Positions 15,404 through 24,205 of a DNA stretch of 41,593 bases are shown one piece after another. Position 1 is the stretch's first letter. Each line of letters opens with the position of its first letter. Source of the DNA: Oscillochloris sp. ZM17-4 (GTDB lineage Bacteria > Chloroflexota > Chloroflexia > Chloroflexales > Chloroflexaceae); contig NZ_JAIEWN010000010.1 of assembly GCF_019599295.1 (NCBI RefSeq), positions 111,163-152,755 on the forward strand. The letters run 5' to 3'. Made by a program: the position numbers and the translations under genes. The notes beneath the pieces are model-generated. The model saw only the letters and a list, made by a program, of their open reading frames with translations, had not been told where the DNA came from and made no database searches.

Positions 15404-17515
15404 CTATGATATCTGCATCTGCCGTCGGACAGCCTGTACCAGGCCATCGTCGTGGAGATCTTCGAGCCGATAGTAGCGCCCTTTCAGGTGCTCAGACAGC
15501 CGCCGTGAAAGCCCCCGCTCGAAGTTCGGGTGCTCGGTATCGATCACAATCGCGCGAATATCGCGCGCGGCGATCAGATCGGCGATAGCATATGCCTCTT
15601 GCTGCGGTGGCGCGTTACCGATGGCGACATTCGCCTGTCCATCGGTGAGCAGCACCATCAGCGGGACAATCTCATCATCCTGGCGTCGCGCCCGCTCGAG
15701 CAGCTCGTACGCGGTGAGCATACCACGGGCCAGGGGGGTCTTCCCTCCCGTTGGCATCGTCTGAAGCCGGCGCTGCGCGAGCTCGACGCTGTTCGTGAGC
15801 GGCAGCAGCACGCGCGCGTAGTCGCGCTGAAAGCTCACCAGCCCGACCTGATCGCGGCGCTGGTAGGCGTCGCGCAGCAGCGACAGGACGGCGGCCTTCG
15901 TCGCCTGCATGCGCTCCTCGGCGGCCATGCTCCAGCTCGCATCGACGACGAAGCACACCGCGTTGCGCGTGCGGCGCACCCGCACCTTCTGGCGCAGGTC
16001 GCTGCGGGTGATCAGCACTTTGGGGGTGCGGCGATGGGGGGTGTGTGGCTGGTGCATCAGCTCGGCGCGTCGCTTGCGCTGGTAGATCGCGGCCTCGCGC
16101 AGGGTCGCGTCGAGCGCCAGGTCCGTAACGCGTGGAACCATCTGGCTTGTGATATAGCGGCCCTGCTTACGTGTCGTTCGGGTGCGCGAGCGTTTGCCCG
16201 GCGACTTGCGCTGCTTCCGGTCGGCCGAGCTCTCGAGGCGGCGGGTGCGGAACATATGGTCGGCGTCGATCTGCTTGCCGCCGGCGCTCGTGTCGCCAGA
16301 CTGCTGGCTCTCGCTCGACCCGGCGCTGCCCAGGGGGGCGACGCTGCCGCCCCCGGAGCTACTGTCGTTATCGTCGCCGCCCTCGCCCGTCTCCGTCGGA
16401 TCACCTACGTCAGACTTTTTTTTTACATCATCCCCGGTGCTGCCATCAGCGGGCTTGCCGCTGCGCTCAAGGATCTGGGCGATGCGCTGCTCATCGACCT
16501 TGATCTCGGCGAAGGGCTGGCGGCGCATCCGATGGGGCAAGGCCAGCTCGGCGGCGAGGCGGATGTCCTCGGCGCTCAGGGCAAGCCGGCCGCTCCAGGC
16601 CGCGTGGGTGCGCGCCGTCTCCAGGATCGTCAGGTCGGCGCGGTGGCCATCGACGCCGAGCTCAAGGCAGAGCCCCGCAACCGCCGCCATATCCGCCGTC
16701 TCGATCCGCACGCGCGGCAGTAGGTCGCGGGCGACTGCGATCCGCTCGGCGAGCTCGCTCTCGCTGCGCTGCCACTGCTCCATAAAGCTCTGCGGCTCGG
16801 ACTCATAGGCCATGCGCCGCTCGATCACCGCCACCCGCGAGGGGATATCCGTCAGGCCGACAACCTCAACCGCGAGGCCGAAGCGGTCGAGCAGCTGCGG
16901 GCGCAGCTCGCCCTCCTCGGGGTTCATCGTGCCGACAAGGATGAATCGCGATGGGTGCGAGATGCTCACGCCCTCGCGCTCAACGGTGTTCATCCCCATG
17001 GCTGCGGCGTCGAGGAGCAGATCGACGAGGTGATCATCAAGCAGGTTGACTTCATCGACATAGAGCAGCCCGCGGTTGACCTGCGCGAGCAGGCCGGGCT
17101 CAAAGCGGCGCTGGCCTTCAGTGATCGCGTGCTCAAGGTCAAGCGACCCGACAACACGATCCTCCGAGGCCGAGACCGGCAGCTCAACGAGGCGCGTAGG
17201 CCGCTCGAGCGTGGGCAGATCTGCGCCAGCCAGCCGCATCTGGCAGCTCCCGCAGAGCCCGGCGGGCCGATCGGGGGTGCAGCTATAGGGGCAGTCGGCA
17301 ACGACCGTGATCGAGGGGAGGATGCGAGCGAGGCCGCGCACCGCCGTCGACTTGGCGGTACCCTTCTCACCGCGGATGAGAACGCCACCAACTCGTGAGT
17401 TGACCGCGTTGAGGATGAGCGCGCGCTTAAGCCGCTCTTGGCCGACGATCGCGGTAAATGGATATACTGGGCGCAATACCGACGTGCTCACAACAATAAA
17501 AATCTTCCGGCCCAT
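15404..17515 (-). CDS. AAA+/VWA magnesium- or cobalt-chelatase-like protein
   Basis: The 703-residue protein fuses an AAA+ ATPase of the ChlI/BchI type to a ChlD-like integrin-I (VWA) domain. Walker A is GEKGTAKST (49-57), Walker B LLYVDEVNLL, and the arginine-finger region reads RPQLLDRFGL. A Cys set C75-C79-C88-C91 lies in the ATPase part, in a CPYSC...GLCGSC pattern, and could bind a metal. An acidic, glycine-rich linker follows (about 355-410). The VWA domain has an intact MIDAS start D525-x-S527-x-S529 and a later LLTDGQANV. Such fusions power insertion of Mg into protoporphyrin or Co into corrinoids with a ChlH/CobN-type subunit. None is in the window, so the substrate is undecided. GTG 17491 is an alternative start. 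Confidence 0.85.
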   Translation of the reverse strand: MGRKIFIVVSTSVLRPVYPFTAIVGQERLKRALILNAVNSRVGGVLIRGEKGTAKSTAVRGLARILPSITVVADCPYSCTPDRPAGLCGSCQMRLAGADLPTLERPTRLVELPVSASEDRVVGSLDLEHAITEGQRRFEPGLLAQVNRGLLYVDEVNLLDDHLVDLLLDAAAMGMNTVEREGVSISHPSRFILVGTMNPEEGELRPQLLDRFGLAVEVVGLTDIPSRVAVIERRMAYESEPQSFMEQWQRSESELAERIAVARDLLPRVRIETADMAAVAGLCLELGVDGHRADLTILETARTHAAWSGRLALSAEDIRLAAELALPHRMRRQPFAEIKVDEQRIAQILERSGKPADGSTGDDVKKKSDVGDPTETGEGGDDNDSSSGGGSVAPLGSAGSSESQQSGDTSAGGKQIDADHMFRTRRLESSADRKQRKSPGKRSRTRTTRKQGRYITSQMVPRVTDLALDATLREAAIYQRKRRAELMHQPHTPHRRTPKVLITRSDLRQKVRVRRTRNAVCFVVDASWSMAAEERMQATKAAVLSLLRDAYQRRDQVGLVSFQRDYARVLLPLTNSVELAQRRLQTMPTGGKTPLARGMLTAYELLERARRQDDEIVPLMVLLTDGQANVAIGNAPPQQEAYAIADLIAARDIRAIVIDTEHPNFERGLSRRLSEHLKGRYYRLEDLHDDGLVQAVRRQMQIS

Positions 17516-17830
17516 AACGAGCCAGAAGCACTAGCAGCAGCGCCGTGATCCGATGTATCTGATAGACCGGATGATGCCGACAGGAACCGACGTTGACACG
17601 GCTGTTGCCCACGCGTTGACGGAGTGTCGCCTCATGTGTACGACAAGGCTATTGTCTCACAAAGCCTAGCAAAAGTCAAATAGCGGTATCAGTTTTTTAT
17701 CAGCCTACGCGGCAGGGCGTTCCGCGATAGATGGGGTCAGCTATGCTATAATCCGATGCCGAACATCATGCGGATGATGTGAAGATGTCCCGCTACACAA
17801 ACACACACCTTCATCTCTGGAGTATATTAC
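17516..17830. promoter_or_regulatory. 315-base divergent gap chelatase / mreB
   Basis: No gene is supported here. On the plus strand, TTGACG (17616-17621) with a weak TACGAC 17 bases later and the extended -10 at 17744 could both serve mreB. A short T-run (TTTTTT) occurs near 17692. The minus-strand promoter for the chelatase was not recognised. Confidence 0.4.
17744..17752 (+). promoter_or_regulatory. extended -10 promoter of mreB
   Basis: TGCTATAAT combines the extended TG with a perfect TATAAT (17747-17752). The -35 region is poor, as expected of extended -10 promoters. The same TATGCTATAAT string is found upstream of minC. Confidence 0.65.
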
Positions 17831-18910
17831 GTGGGCTTTAACCCGATCAACTCGCTGTTTGGTGCCTTCAGCCGCGATCTTGGGATCGACCTGGGCACCG
17901 CCAACACCCTAGTTCATGTGCGTGGCAAGGGTATTGTGATCAGCGAGCCGTCTGTTGTGGCGATCGACCGCAAGACAAAGCAGGTCCATGCGGTCGGCGC
18001 TGAGGCCAAGGCAATGGTCGGCAAGACGCCGGCAAACATCATCGCCGTGCGCCCGCTGAAGGATGGCGTGATCGCTGACTTCGACGTGGTCGAGAAGATG
18101 CTGGCCTATTTCATTAAGAAGGCCCACACCTACTCATCAGTGCGCCTGATGGACCCGCGGCCACGGGTGATTGTCGGCGTGCCCTCAGGGGTGACGGAGG
18201 TTGAGAAGCGGGCCGCCCGCGACGCGACTCTGAACGCCAAGGCGCGCGAGGCCTATGTGGTCGAGGAGCCGATGGCCGCCGCGATCGGGGCTGGCCTGCC
18301 GGTTGAGGAGCCGATGGGCTCGATGATCGTCGATATCGGCGGCGGGACAACGGAGGTGGCGGTGATCTCGCTCGGCGGGATTGTAATCAACCACTCCATC
18401 CGCACCGCCGGCGATGAGATCGACGAGGCGATCATCCAGTTCGCTCGCCGTGAGTATAACCTCCTTATTGGCGAGCGCATGGCCGAGAAGGCCAAGATCG
18501 CCGCCGGCTCAGCCTACCCACTCGAAGAGGAGATCAAGGTGGTGCTGCGCGGGCGCGACCTGCTCACCGGCCTGCCGAAGGCGGTTGAGGTGAGCAGCGT
18601 CGAGATTCGCGAGGGTATCGCCGGGCCGATCAATGCGATCGTCGCCGAGGTGCGCGCCGCCCTTGAGGAGACGCCGCCGGAGCTGGTGGCCGATGTGATG
18701 GAGCACGGGATCACCCTGGCCGGCGGCGGGTCGCTGCTCCACGGCCTTGATAAGCGCATCGCCGCCGAGACGCGCATGCCCGTCTACGTCGCCGAGGACC
18801 CGCTCTCCTGTGTCGCCCGCGGCGCCGGCAAGATGGTCGAGAACTTTGAGAATAAGGTCTACCAGGATATCCTCGCCCGCACCCAGAGCAGCCGAAGAGC
18901 CAAGTTGTAA
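17831..18910 (+). CDS. mreB: rod-shape-determining actin MreB
   Basis: The 359-residue bacterial actin has the phosphate-1 loop LGIDLGTANTLV near residue 20, the VIVGVPSGVTEVEKRAARDA segment, the phosphate-2 loop IVDIGGGTTEVAVISLGG and the adenosine motif ITLAGGGSLL. MreB filaments guide the elongasome that inserts lateral peptidoglycan. The start is GTG with GGAG nine bases upstream. It heads the mreBCD operon. The stop is followed directly by a heptamer repeat array that fills the gap to mreC. Confidence 0.97.
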   Translation: MGFNPINSLFGAFSRDLGIDLGTANTLVHVRGKGIVISEPSVVAIDRKTKQVHAVGAEAKAMVGKTPANIIAVRPLKDGVIADFDVVEKMLAYFIKKAHTYSSVRLMDPRPRVIVGVPSGVTEVEKRAARDATLNAKAREAYVVEEPMAAAIGAGLPVEEPMGSMIVDIGGGTTEVAVISLGGIVINHSIRTAGDEIDEAIIQFARREYNLLIGERMAEKAKIAAGSAYPLEEEIKVVLRGRDLLTGLPKAVEVSSVEIREGIAGPINAIVAEVRAALEETPPELVADVMEHGITLAGGGSLLHGLDKRIAAETRMPVYVAEDPLSCVARGAGKMVENFENKVYQDILARTQSSRRAKL

Positions 18911-18971
18911 TGTTGAATGCTGAATGCTGAATGTCCGGCATTCAACATTCAGCATTCAACATTCAACATTC
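18911..18971. repeat. TGCTGAA/TTCAACA heptamer repeat with inverted copy between mreB and mreC
   Basis: TGTTGAA-TGCTGAA-TGCTGAA (18911-18931) is followed by a short centre and the complementary units TTCAACA-TTCAGCA-TTCAACA-TTCAACA (18941-18968). The array begins on the base after the mreB stop and ends five bases before the mreC ATG. It therefore forms the whole intergenic spacer and takes the place of a Shine-Dalgarno site. Confidence 0.88.
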
Positions 18972-18975
18972 GTCT

Positions 18976-19887
18976 ATGCGCAATTACCTCGACGATGACC
19001 GGCCGATCAAGCTGCGCCGCGATCGCACCAACACGCCGGCCTCGGGCCGGCCGTTTGTGCTCGCTGTGGTGCTGTGCCTCGTCGCCGGGGCGCTGATCGT
19101 CCTCGACCGCCAGGGCATGATCACGTCGATCAGGCTGCTTGCCCAACAGGTCGTCGCGCCGATCGCCCAGCAGCTCACGGGCCTCCGTGATGCGATGAAT
19201 GATCTGGCGGCTGCACCCCGTAGCGAGGCGGGCCTCCAGGCACACATCCAGAGCCTTGAGCAGGAGAACAGCCAGCTGAAGGCCGATAATCTGCGCCTGG
19301 AGCAGGCTGGGGTGGAGAATGAGTTCCTGCGCCAGCAGCTCCAGATCCAGCGTGAGCAGCCGTGGACCCTCCTGGGAGCCGAGGTGACGGTTCGCCCGCC
19401 CGACGCCGGCCGGCGGGTGATGACGATCGCTCGCGGCACCGCCGACGGGGTGACGGTGGGCATGGCCGTGATCGGCCAGAACCCCGGTGGCCCCGCCGCA
19501 CTAGTGGGGGTTATCGAGACGGCCAGCGCCCACACCGCCGAGGTCTTACTTATCACCGATGTCAGCAGCCAAATCAGCGCCCGTGTGATCCACGGCACAA
19601 TCGCCAGCCTCGGGCTCACCCAGGGCCAGTGGCAGCGCGGATCACGCCTCACCCTTGGGCAGATCGACCGCAGCACCCAGATCGCGCCGGGGGACTCGGT
19701 GGTCAGCGCGGGTCTCACCGGCTCGCTCCACGTGGATCTTGACCTCGCGGCTGTCCCGGCAAATATCCCCATCGGCTCGGTGGATACGGTCGCTGCCAGC
19801 GGTCAGGTGCAGTCTGCTGAGCTGCGACCCTTCGTCGACCCCGATCAGGTACGCTACGTGTGGGTGATTCTCAACCAAGACGACTAG
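18976..19887 (+). CDS. mreC: rod-shape-determining protein MreC
   Basis: The 303-residue protein has a basic cytoplasmic start (IKLRRDRT), one membrane helix (about 26-44), a coiled coil (about 90-125, LEQENSQLKADNLRLEQAGVENEFLRQQLQ) and the MreC beta domain (about 130-290, TVRPPDAGRRVMTIARGTADGVTVGMAVIG...GLTGSLHVDL). It links MreB to the extracytoplasmic synthesis machinery. The frame reads back into the heptamer repeat, but ATG 18976 starts the recognisable protein. Its last 28 bases overlap mreD. Confidence 0.92.
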   Translation: MRNYLDDDRPIKLRRDRTNTPASGRPFVLAVVLCLVAGALIVLDRQGMITSIRLLAQQVVAPIAQQLTGLRDAMNDLAAAPRSEAGLQAHIQSLEQENSQLKADNLRLEQAGVENEFLRQQLQIQREQPWTLLGAEVTVRPPDAGRRVMTIARGTADGVTVGMAVIGQNPGGPAALVGVIETASAHTAEVLLITDVSSQISARVIHGTIASLGLTQGQWQRGSRLTLGQIDRSTQIAPGDSVVSAGLTGSLHVDLDLAAVPANIPIGSVDTVAASGQVQSAELRPFVDPDQVRYVWVILNQDD

Positions 19888-20393
19888 AGGAGCTGCTGGC
19901 GCGTGAGGTCGGGCTGATCCTCGCCATTGGCGTTCTCGCCCTGGTGCAGGTGACGCTCTTGGCCACGCCGCTAGGGTTTAGCGCTCCGCTGATTCTCGTG
20001 CTGGCGATCTGCCGTACGCTGATCGGCGTCGGATCGGCGTTCCCCGACAGCGGGGTGATGCGCGGGTTGCGCTGGGCGCTCTACGGCGGCCTGGCCCTCG
20101 ATGTTTTTGCGGCGACGCCTCTTGGCAGCCACGCCCTCGCTATTCTGCTGGCCTCCCTCGCTGTCGCTGCGCTCACCCGTCGCCTGCGGATCGAGGGGCC
20201 GATCCTCCCACTGCTGTCGATACTCGTGTCAAGCCTGATCTATGAACTGGTGCTGGCACTCCTGCTCCAGCCCGGCCCGATCGACTGGGAGAGCACCGCG
20301 CGCGTGGCGCTCCTCCCCAGTATGCTCGTCGCCATCATCCTGACTCTGCCGACCTTTTTTATGCTACGCTGGTTCCTGCGCGGGCAGCTGTAG
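19860..20393 (+). CDS. mreD: rod-shape-determining protein MreD
   Basis: This 177-residue hydrophobic protein has about five membrane helices, typical of MreD, with the FPDSGVMRGLRWALYGGLALDVFAATPLGSHALA stretch in the middle. It is a membrane component of the elongasome. The GTG start lies inside the end of mreC (28-base overlap), pointing to translational coupling. No later in-frame start gives a full first helix. It is followed 30 bases later by the PBP2 gene. Confidence 0.88.
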   Translation: MGDSQPRRLEELLAREVGLILAIGVLALVQVTLLATPLGFSAPLILVLAICRTLIGVGSAFPDSGVMRGLRWALYGGLALDVFAATPLGSHALAILLASLAVAALTRRLRIEGPILPLLSILVSSLIYELVLALLLQPGPIDWESTARVALLPSMLVAIILTLPTFFMLRWFLRGQL

Positions 20394-20423
20394 ACAACGA
20401 GTTTCCGGGAAGGTTGGCACCAG

Positions 20424-22520
20424 ATGCCACGACTGATAGTGCTGCGAGTGGCGGTGCTGCTCATGGTGGTGGTGCTCGTGGGCCGGCTCTACGAGCTCCA
20501 GATCATCACCGGCGATCAGCAGCGCTTTGGCGAGACCCCTGAGACGATGAACCGGCGCTACCTGACGGTGCCGCCGCGGCGTGGTGAGATCTTCGCCGCT
20601 GACGGGCGCACCCTGCTCGCCGAGAGCGTGCCGATCTACAATATCGCCATCGTCCCCGGGCGGCTGCCCTCGCGCAGCGAGGATGCGGAGCGGCGCGATA
20701 TGGTGCTGGCTCGGGTCAGTCAGATTGCCACGCTCACCAGCACCCTGACGCTCTCGCCCACCAGCGCCCTCGATGTGCGGCCCGGCCTGCGGGATGATCT
20801 GCGCGGCATCGCCACGCTCCCCGCCATCACGGCCGGCTCGCCGCTGACCGTCACCATTGCCCCCGACGATACGCTGCGTGCCCTGAGCCTGTCCCGCACC
20901 TATAGCGATGTGCTGCGTATCAATAATCCGATCGAGCAGCAGATCGAGCGGCAGGACATCCGGCGCTACGAGACACTGATCATCAAGGAGGATATCTCGT
21001 CGGAGCTGGCCCTGGTGATCCGTGAGAACAGCAACTACCTGCCGGGCGTGCTGGTGGTTGAGGGCTATCGGCGGCGCTACCCAGCGAGCGCCGCAGTGCC
21101 CTCACTCTCGCACACCCTCGGCTACATCGGCCGGGTGAACGAGTGCGAGCTTGTGGCCGAGAACCCGGCCAGCTCCTGGCTCACCAGCCTAAGCAATGTG
21201 ATCAGCCACGCGAGCAGGTGCGGGCTGATCCGCAAGCAGATCGACCCCGGCAGCATCGGGCAGCCGCCCTACCAGAGCGACGACCGGATCGGCAAGGATG
21301 GGCTGGAGGCCTCGTACGAGGCGCAGCTGCGCGGCGTCGCGGGGATCGAGACCCTGCTCGTGGATGCGCTGGAGCGCCCGGCCAGCCCAGCCAGCACCCT
21401 GCGCCCCGTCCAGAACGGCGATAACCTTGTGCTGACGATCGATGTCGCCTTTCAGGCCGAGGTTGAGCAGATCGTGCGCCGCTGGATCGCCGAGGGCGAG
21501 CGACGTCGCCAGAACGTCAAAGAGGACTACAAGCGCAACTATCGGCCGATCACGAATGGTATCGCCGTGGCGATCGACCCACGCGACGGGCGCATCCTGG
21601 CGATCGTGAGCGTGCCCGACTACGATAACAATGTCTGGGTGGACCCGGCGCGCGTCGCGGATCTCCAGGCGCTTCTTGCGCCCGAAGACCCGCTGGTGGC
21701 GCCGCTGCTCGACCGGGCGATCGCCGGGCAGTACCCGCCCGGCTCGACGCTCAAGCAGTTCGTCGGCTCGGCGGCGCTTCAGGATGGGGTGATCACCCCC
21801 GAGACCAAGCTGCGCGACCCGGGCCTGCTCCGGCTGATCGAGCGCAGCGGGATCGAGTTCATCCTGCCAAACTCGGTGCGCAGCCGCGACAATGGCGAGC
21901 TGACGGTGGTCGACGCCCTGCGGCTCTCCTCAAACGTCTTCTTCGCCTCGGTGGCTGGCGGCAACGATCAGGTGGTCAACATCGATGACAAGGCCTTCCG
22001 CACCGAGGGGCTCGGCATCGACCGGCTGGTCGAGGGGCTATCGTGGTTTAACCTGGGCCGGCTGATGGGCGTCGACATCGCCGGCGAGGCGCCCGGCCTG
22101 GTGCCGACGAAGACCTGGAAGGCCCAGACGCTGCGCGAGAGCTGGACGACCGGCGACACCTACAACACGGCGATCGGCCAGGGCTACCTCCAGGTGACGC
22201 CGCTCCAGCTGGTGGCCGCCGCCGGCGCGGTGGCCACCGACGGCACCGTCTACCGGCCGCATGTGGTAAGCGCGATCACCGACAGCGACGGCAATGTGGT
22301 CAGCACGATCACGCCGGAGGTGCGGGCGAAGGCGCCGGTGGACCCGGCCTACCTGGCGGTGATCCGCGAGGGCATGCGCCAGTCGGTAACGGAGGGGCTC
22401 AACATCGCCGCGCGCGACGAGTGCTCGGGCCTGAGCATCGCCGGAAAGACGGGGACGGCCGAGTTCGGACCGATCCTCACGCCCGACGGTAAGCGACGCC
22501 AAACTGTCAAGTGCTTCTGA
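20424..22520 (+). CDS. mrdA: class B penicillin-binding protein 2, C-terminally truncated
   Basis: The 698-residue protein is the elongation transpeptidase. It has an N-terminal membrane anchor (about 3-22), a PBP dimerisation region, and a transpeptidase domain with SxxK at S441-TLK-444, SxN at S502-S503-N504 and KTG at 675-677. After GKTGTAEFGPILTPDGKRRQT the frame runs into VKCF and stops, only 21 residues past the KTG. PBP2 proteins normally continue about 50 more residues (HAWFVGFAPY... onwards) to build the last strands and helix of the fold. The DNA after the break is unrelated repeat-like sequence, so I read this as a truncated gene. Activity is uncertain although all three motifs remain. 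RodA is not adjacent. Confidence 0.85.
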   Translation: MPRLIVLRVAVLLMVVVLVGRLYELQIITGDQQRFGETPETMNRRYLTVPPRRGEIFAADGRTLLAESVPIYNIAIVPGRLPSRSEDAERRDMVLARVSQIATLTSTLTLSPTSALDVRPGLRDDLRGIATLPAITAGSPLTVTIAPDDTLRALSLSRTYSDVLRINNPIEQQIERQDIRRYETLIIKEDISSELALVIRENSNYLPGVLVVEGYRRRYPASAAVPSLSHTLGYIGRVNECELVAENPASSWLTSLSNVISHASRCGLIRKQIDPGSIGQPPYQSDDRIGKDGLEASYEAQLRGVAGIETLLVDALERPASPASTLRPVQNGDNLVLTIDVAFQAEVEQIVRRWIAEGERRRQNVKEDYKRNYRPITNGIAVAIDPRDGRILAIVSVPDYDNNVWVDPARVADLQALLAPEDPLVAPLLDRAIAGQYPPGSTLKQFVGSAALQDGVITPETKLRDPGLLRLIERSGIEFILPNSVRSRDNGELTVVDALRLSSNVFFASVAGGNDQVVNIDDKAFRTEGLGIDRLVEGLSWFNLGRLMGVDIAGEAPGLVPTKTWKAQTLRESWTTGDTYNTAIGQGYLQVTPLQLVAAAGAVATDGTVYRPHVVSAITDSDGNVVSTITPEVRAKAPVDPAYLAVIREGMRQSVTEGLNIAARDECSGLSIAGKTGTAEFGPILTPDGKRRQTVKCF

Positions 22521-22528
22521 AACCATGT

Positions 22529-22578
22529 CTTCGCTCAGAATGACATGACGCTTCACCGCGTTACTTCTGCGGTATTGC
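22529..22578. repeat. intergenic repeat motifs abutting the truncated PBP2 end
   Basis: 22529-22545 reads, on the minus strand, TGTCATTCTGAGCGAAG, a core I associate with dispersed intergenic repeats in many bacteria. 22553-22578 is a 26-base motif containing ACTTCTGCGGTATTGC that recurs with one mismatch at 34164-34189. Both begin within 60 bases of the point where PBP2 homology ends. Confidence 0.7.
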
Positions 22579-22613
22579 CAATCTACAATCTACAATCTGC
22601 AATCTGCAATTAT
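22579..22613. repeat. CAATCTA/CAATCTG heptamer repeat
   Basis: Four exact-phase heptamers (CAATCTA twice, CAATCTG twice) and a fifth degenerate copy (CAATTAT) follow immediately after the 26-base motif in the gap between PBP2 and minC. No inverted copy is present. Confidence 0.85.
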
Positions 22614-22665
22614 CAAGAGTGTAAGGCCAATGCGGATCAGCGAGGCGCGCAATTCGCCCTTCCTA

Positions 22666-22674
22666 TGCTATAAT
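22666..22674 (+). promoter_or_regulatory. extended -10 promoter of minCDE
   Basis: TGCTATAAT has a perfect TATAAT at 22669-22674 with the TG extension, 38 bases before minC. It is the same extended -10 string as at mreB. This suggests that minCDE can be expressed independently of the mre operon. Confidence 0.65.
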
Positions 22675-22711
22675 TAACAGATATCACCCGTTCAAATATG
22701 GACACAGGAGC

Positions 22712-23386
22712 ATGAGCGACCTGATCAGCATCAAAGGAGGTCGCGATGGGCTACGGCTTCGTCTCGACGACACGGCTGACTGGCAGGTGCTCACGGAAGC
22801 CCTGAAGCAGCAGATCACGCAGAACAGCGGCTTCTTCGCCGGAGCGCGGCTGACCCTGGAGATCGGTGATCGGGCGCTGAGTGATGCGCAGATGGCGACG
22901 CTCCTTGATCTGCTCCAGCACTACGGCGTGCAGATCGAGTCGCTGGGCGCGACCGCCCGCGAGAGCCGGAACGCCGCCCGCGCGTCTGGGGTGACGGCCC
23001 GCCCCCTGCCGCGCTACCAGGAGCCCGCCGGGCCTGCGCCGGCCGCCGAGAGCGACGGGATGATGGTGACACGGACATTGCGATCAGGCCAGGTGCTGCG
23101 TCACCACGGGAATATCACCCTGATCGGAGATGTCAACCCCGGCTCCGAGCTGATCGCTGGCGGGAGCGTGGTGGTCTGGGGGCGGATGCGTGGCCTGGTC
23201 CACGCGGGCGCGCTGGGGAATGCCGAGGCTGTGGTGTGTGCGCTGGAGCTGCGGCCAACACAGCTGCGGATCGCCGATCAGATCACCCGGACGCCCGATG
23301 GTGTGGGGCGGCTCGGGCCGGAGACCGCGCGGATCGAGGATGGCCGAATTGTCGTTGAGCCTTGGGAAGGGCCGAAAAGGGGATAG
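22712..23386 (+). CDS. minC: septum site-determining protein MinC
   Basis: The 224-residue protein has the MinC layout: an N-terminal domain (about 1-100, with ISIKGGRDGLRLRLDD and FFAGARLTLEIGDR), a proline/alanine linker, and the C-terminal beta-helix (about 118-215) with GQVLRHHGNITLIGDVNPGSELIAGGSVVVWGRMRGLVHAGALGN. It inhibits FtsZ polymerisation away from midcell and is recruited by MinD. The start has AGGAG close upstream. The stop is three bases before minD. Confidence 0.95.
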   Translation: MSDLISIKGGRDGLRLRLDDTADWQVLTEALKQQITQNSGFFAGARLTLEIGDRALSDAQMATLLDLLQHYGVQIESLGATARESRNAARASGVTARPLPRYQEPAGPAPAAESDGMMVTRTLRSGQVLRHHGNITLIGDVNPGSELIAGGSVVVWGRMRGLVHAGALGNAEAVVCALELRPTQLRIADQITRTPDGVGRLGPETARIEDGRIVVEPWEGPKRG

Positions 23387-23389
23387 AGG

Positions 23390-24190
23390 ATGGCGCGTGT
23401 CATCACAATCACATCGGGCAAGGGCGGCGTCGGCAAGACCACCACCACCGCAAACCTTGGGACGGCCCTGGCCATGCAGGGGGCGAAGGTGGCGGTGATC
23501 GACGCCGATATTGGGCTGCGCAACCTCGATGTGGTGATGGGGCTGGAGAACCGGATCGTGTACGATCTGGTTGATGTGGTGGAGGGCCGCGCTCGGCTCC
23601 GGCAGGCGCTGATCAAAGATAAGCGCCTGCCGGAGCTCTGCCTGATGCCCGCCGCGCAGACCCGCGACAAGGACGCGGTCAGCCCCGACCAGATGATCGC
23701 GCTGACAAACCAGCTGCGCCAGGAGTTCGACTTCGTGCTGATCGACAGCCCGGCCGGGATCGAGGGCGGGTTTCGCAATGCGATCGCCGGTGCCGACGAG
23801 GTGGTGATCGTGACCACCCCCGAGGTCTCGGCGGTGCGCGACGCCGACCGGATCGTCGGCCTGGTTGAGGCGGCCGAGAAGGGGCCGCCGCACCTGATCG
23901 TCAACCGGATCAAGCCGAGGCTGGTGAACCGCGGCGAGATGCTCTCGGTCGAGGATGTGCTGGAGCTGCTGGCGATCAACCTGATCGGGATCGTCCCCGA
24001 CGACGAGGCGATCGTCACCTCGACCAACCGCGGCGAGGCGGTGGTCTACGACCAGGGCTCGCTCGCCGGGCGGGCCTTCCTCAATGTTGCGCGGCGCCTC
24101 GGCGGCGAGGATGTGCCGTTTATGGCGATCACCGACCAGCAGGGCGTGCTTGAGCGGCTGTTAGGGATGTTCGGCCGGCGCCGCTCGTAG
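23390..24190 (+). CDS. minD: septum site-determining ATPase MinD
   Basis: The 266-residue ParA/MinD-family ATPase has the deviant Walker A SGKGGVGKTTTTANLG (9-24), Walker A' VIDADIGLRNLDVVMG, switch II FVLIDSPAGIEGGF, and a C-terminal amphipathic membrane-targeting helix (VLERLLGMFGRRRS). It binds membrane as an ATP dimer and recruits MinC. It lies between minC and minE in one operon. Confidence 0.97.
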   Translation: MARVITITSGKGGVGKTTTTANLGTALAMQGAKVAVIDADIGLRNLDVVMGLENRIVYDLVDVVEGRARLRQALIKDKRLPELCLMPAAQTRDKDAVSPDQMIALTNQLRQEFDFVLIDSPAGIEGGFRNAIAGADEVVIVTTPEVSAVRDADRIVGLVEAAEKGPPHLIVNRIKPRLVNRGEMLSVEDVLELLAINLIGIVPDDEAIVTSTNRGEAVVYDQGSLAGRAFLNVARRLGGEDVPFMAITDQQGVLERLLGMFGRRRS

Positions 24191-24205
24191 CGGAAAGGGA
24201 CAGCA

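Noticed and set aside
22735-22805. Strong AAAGGAGG with a following ATG (22746) inside minC
   Set aside because: The ATG is out of the minC frame and opens only about 19 codons. The minC start at 22712 is needed for the conserved N-terminus.
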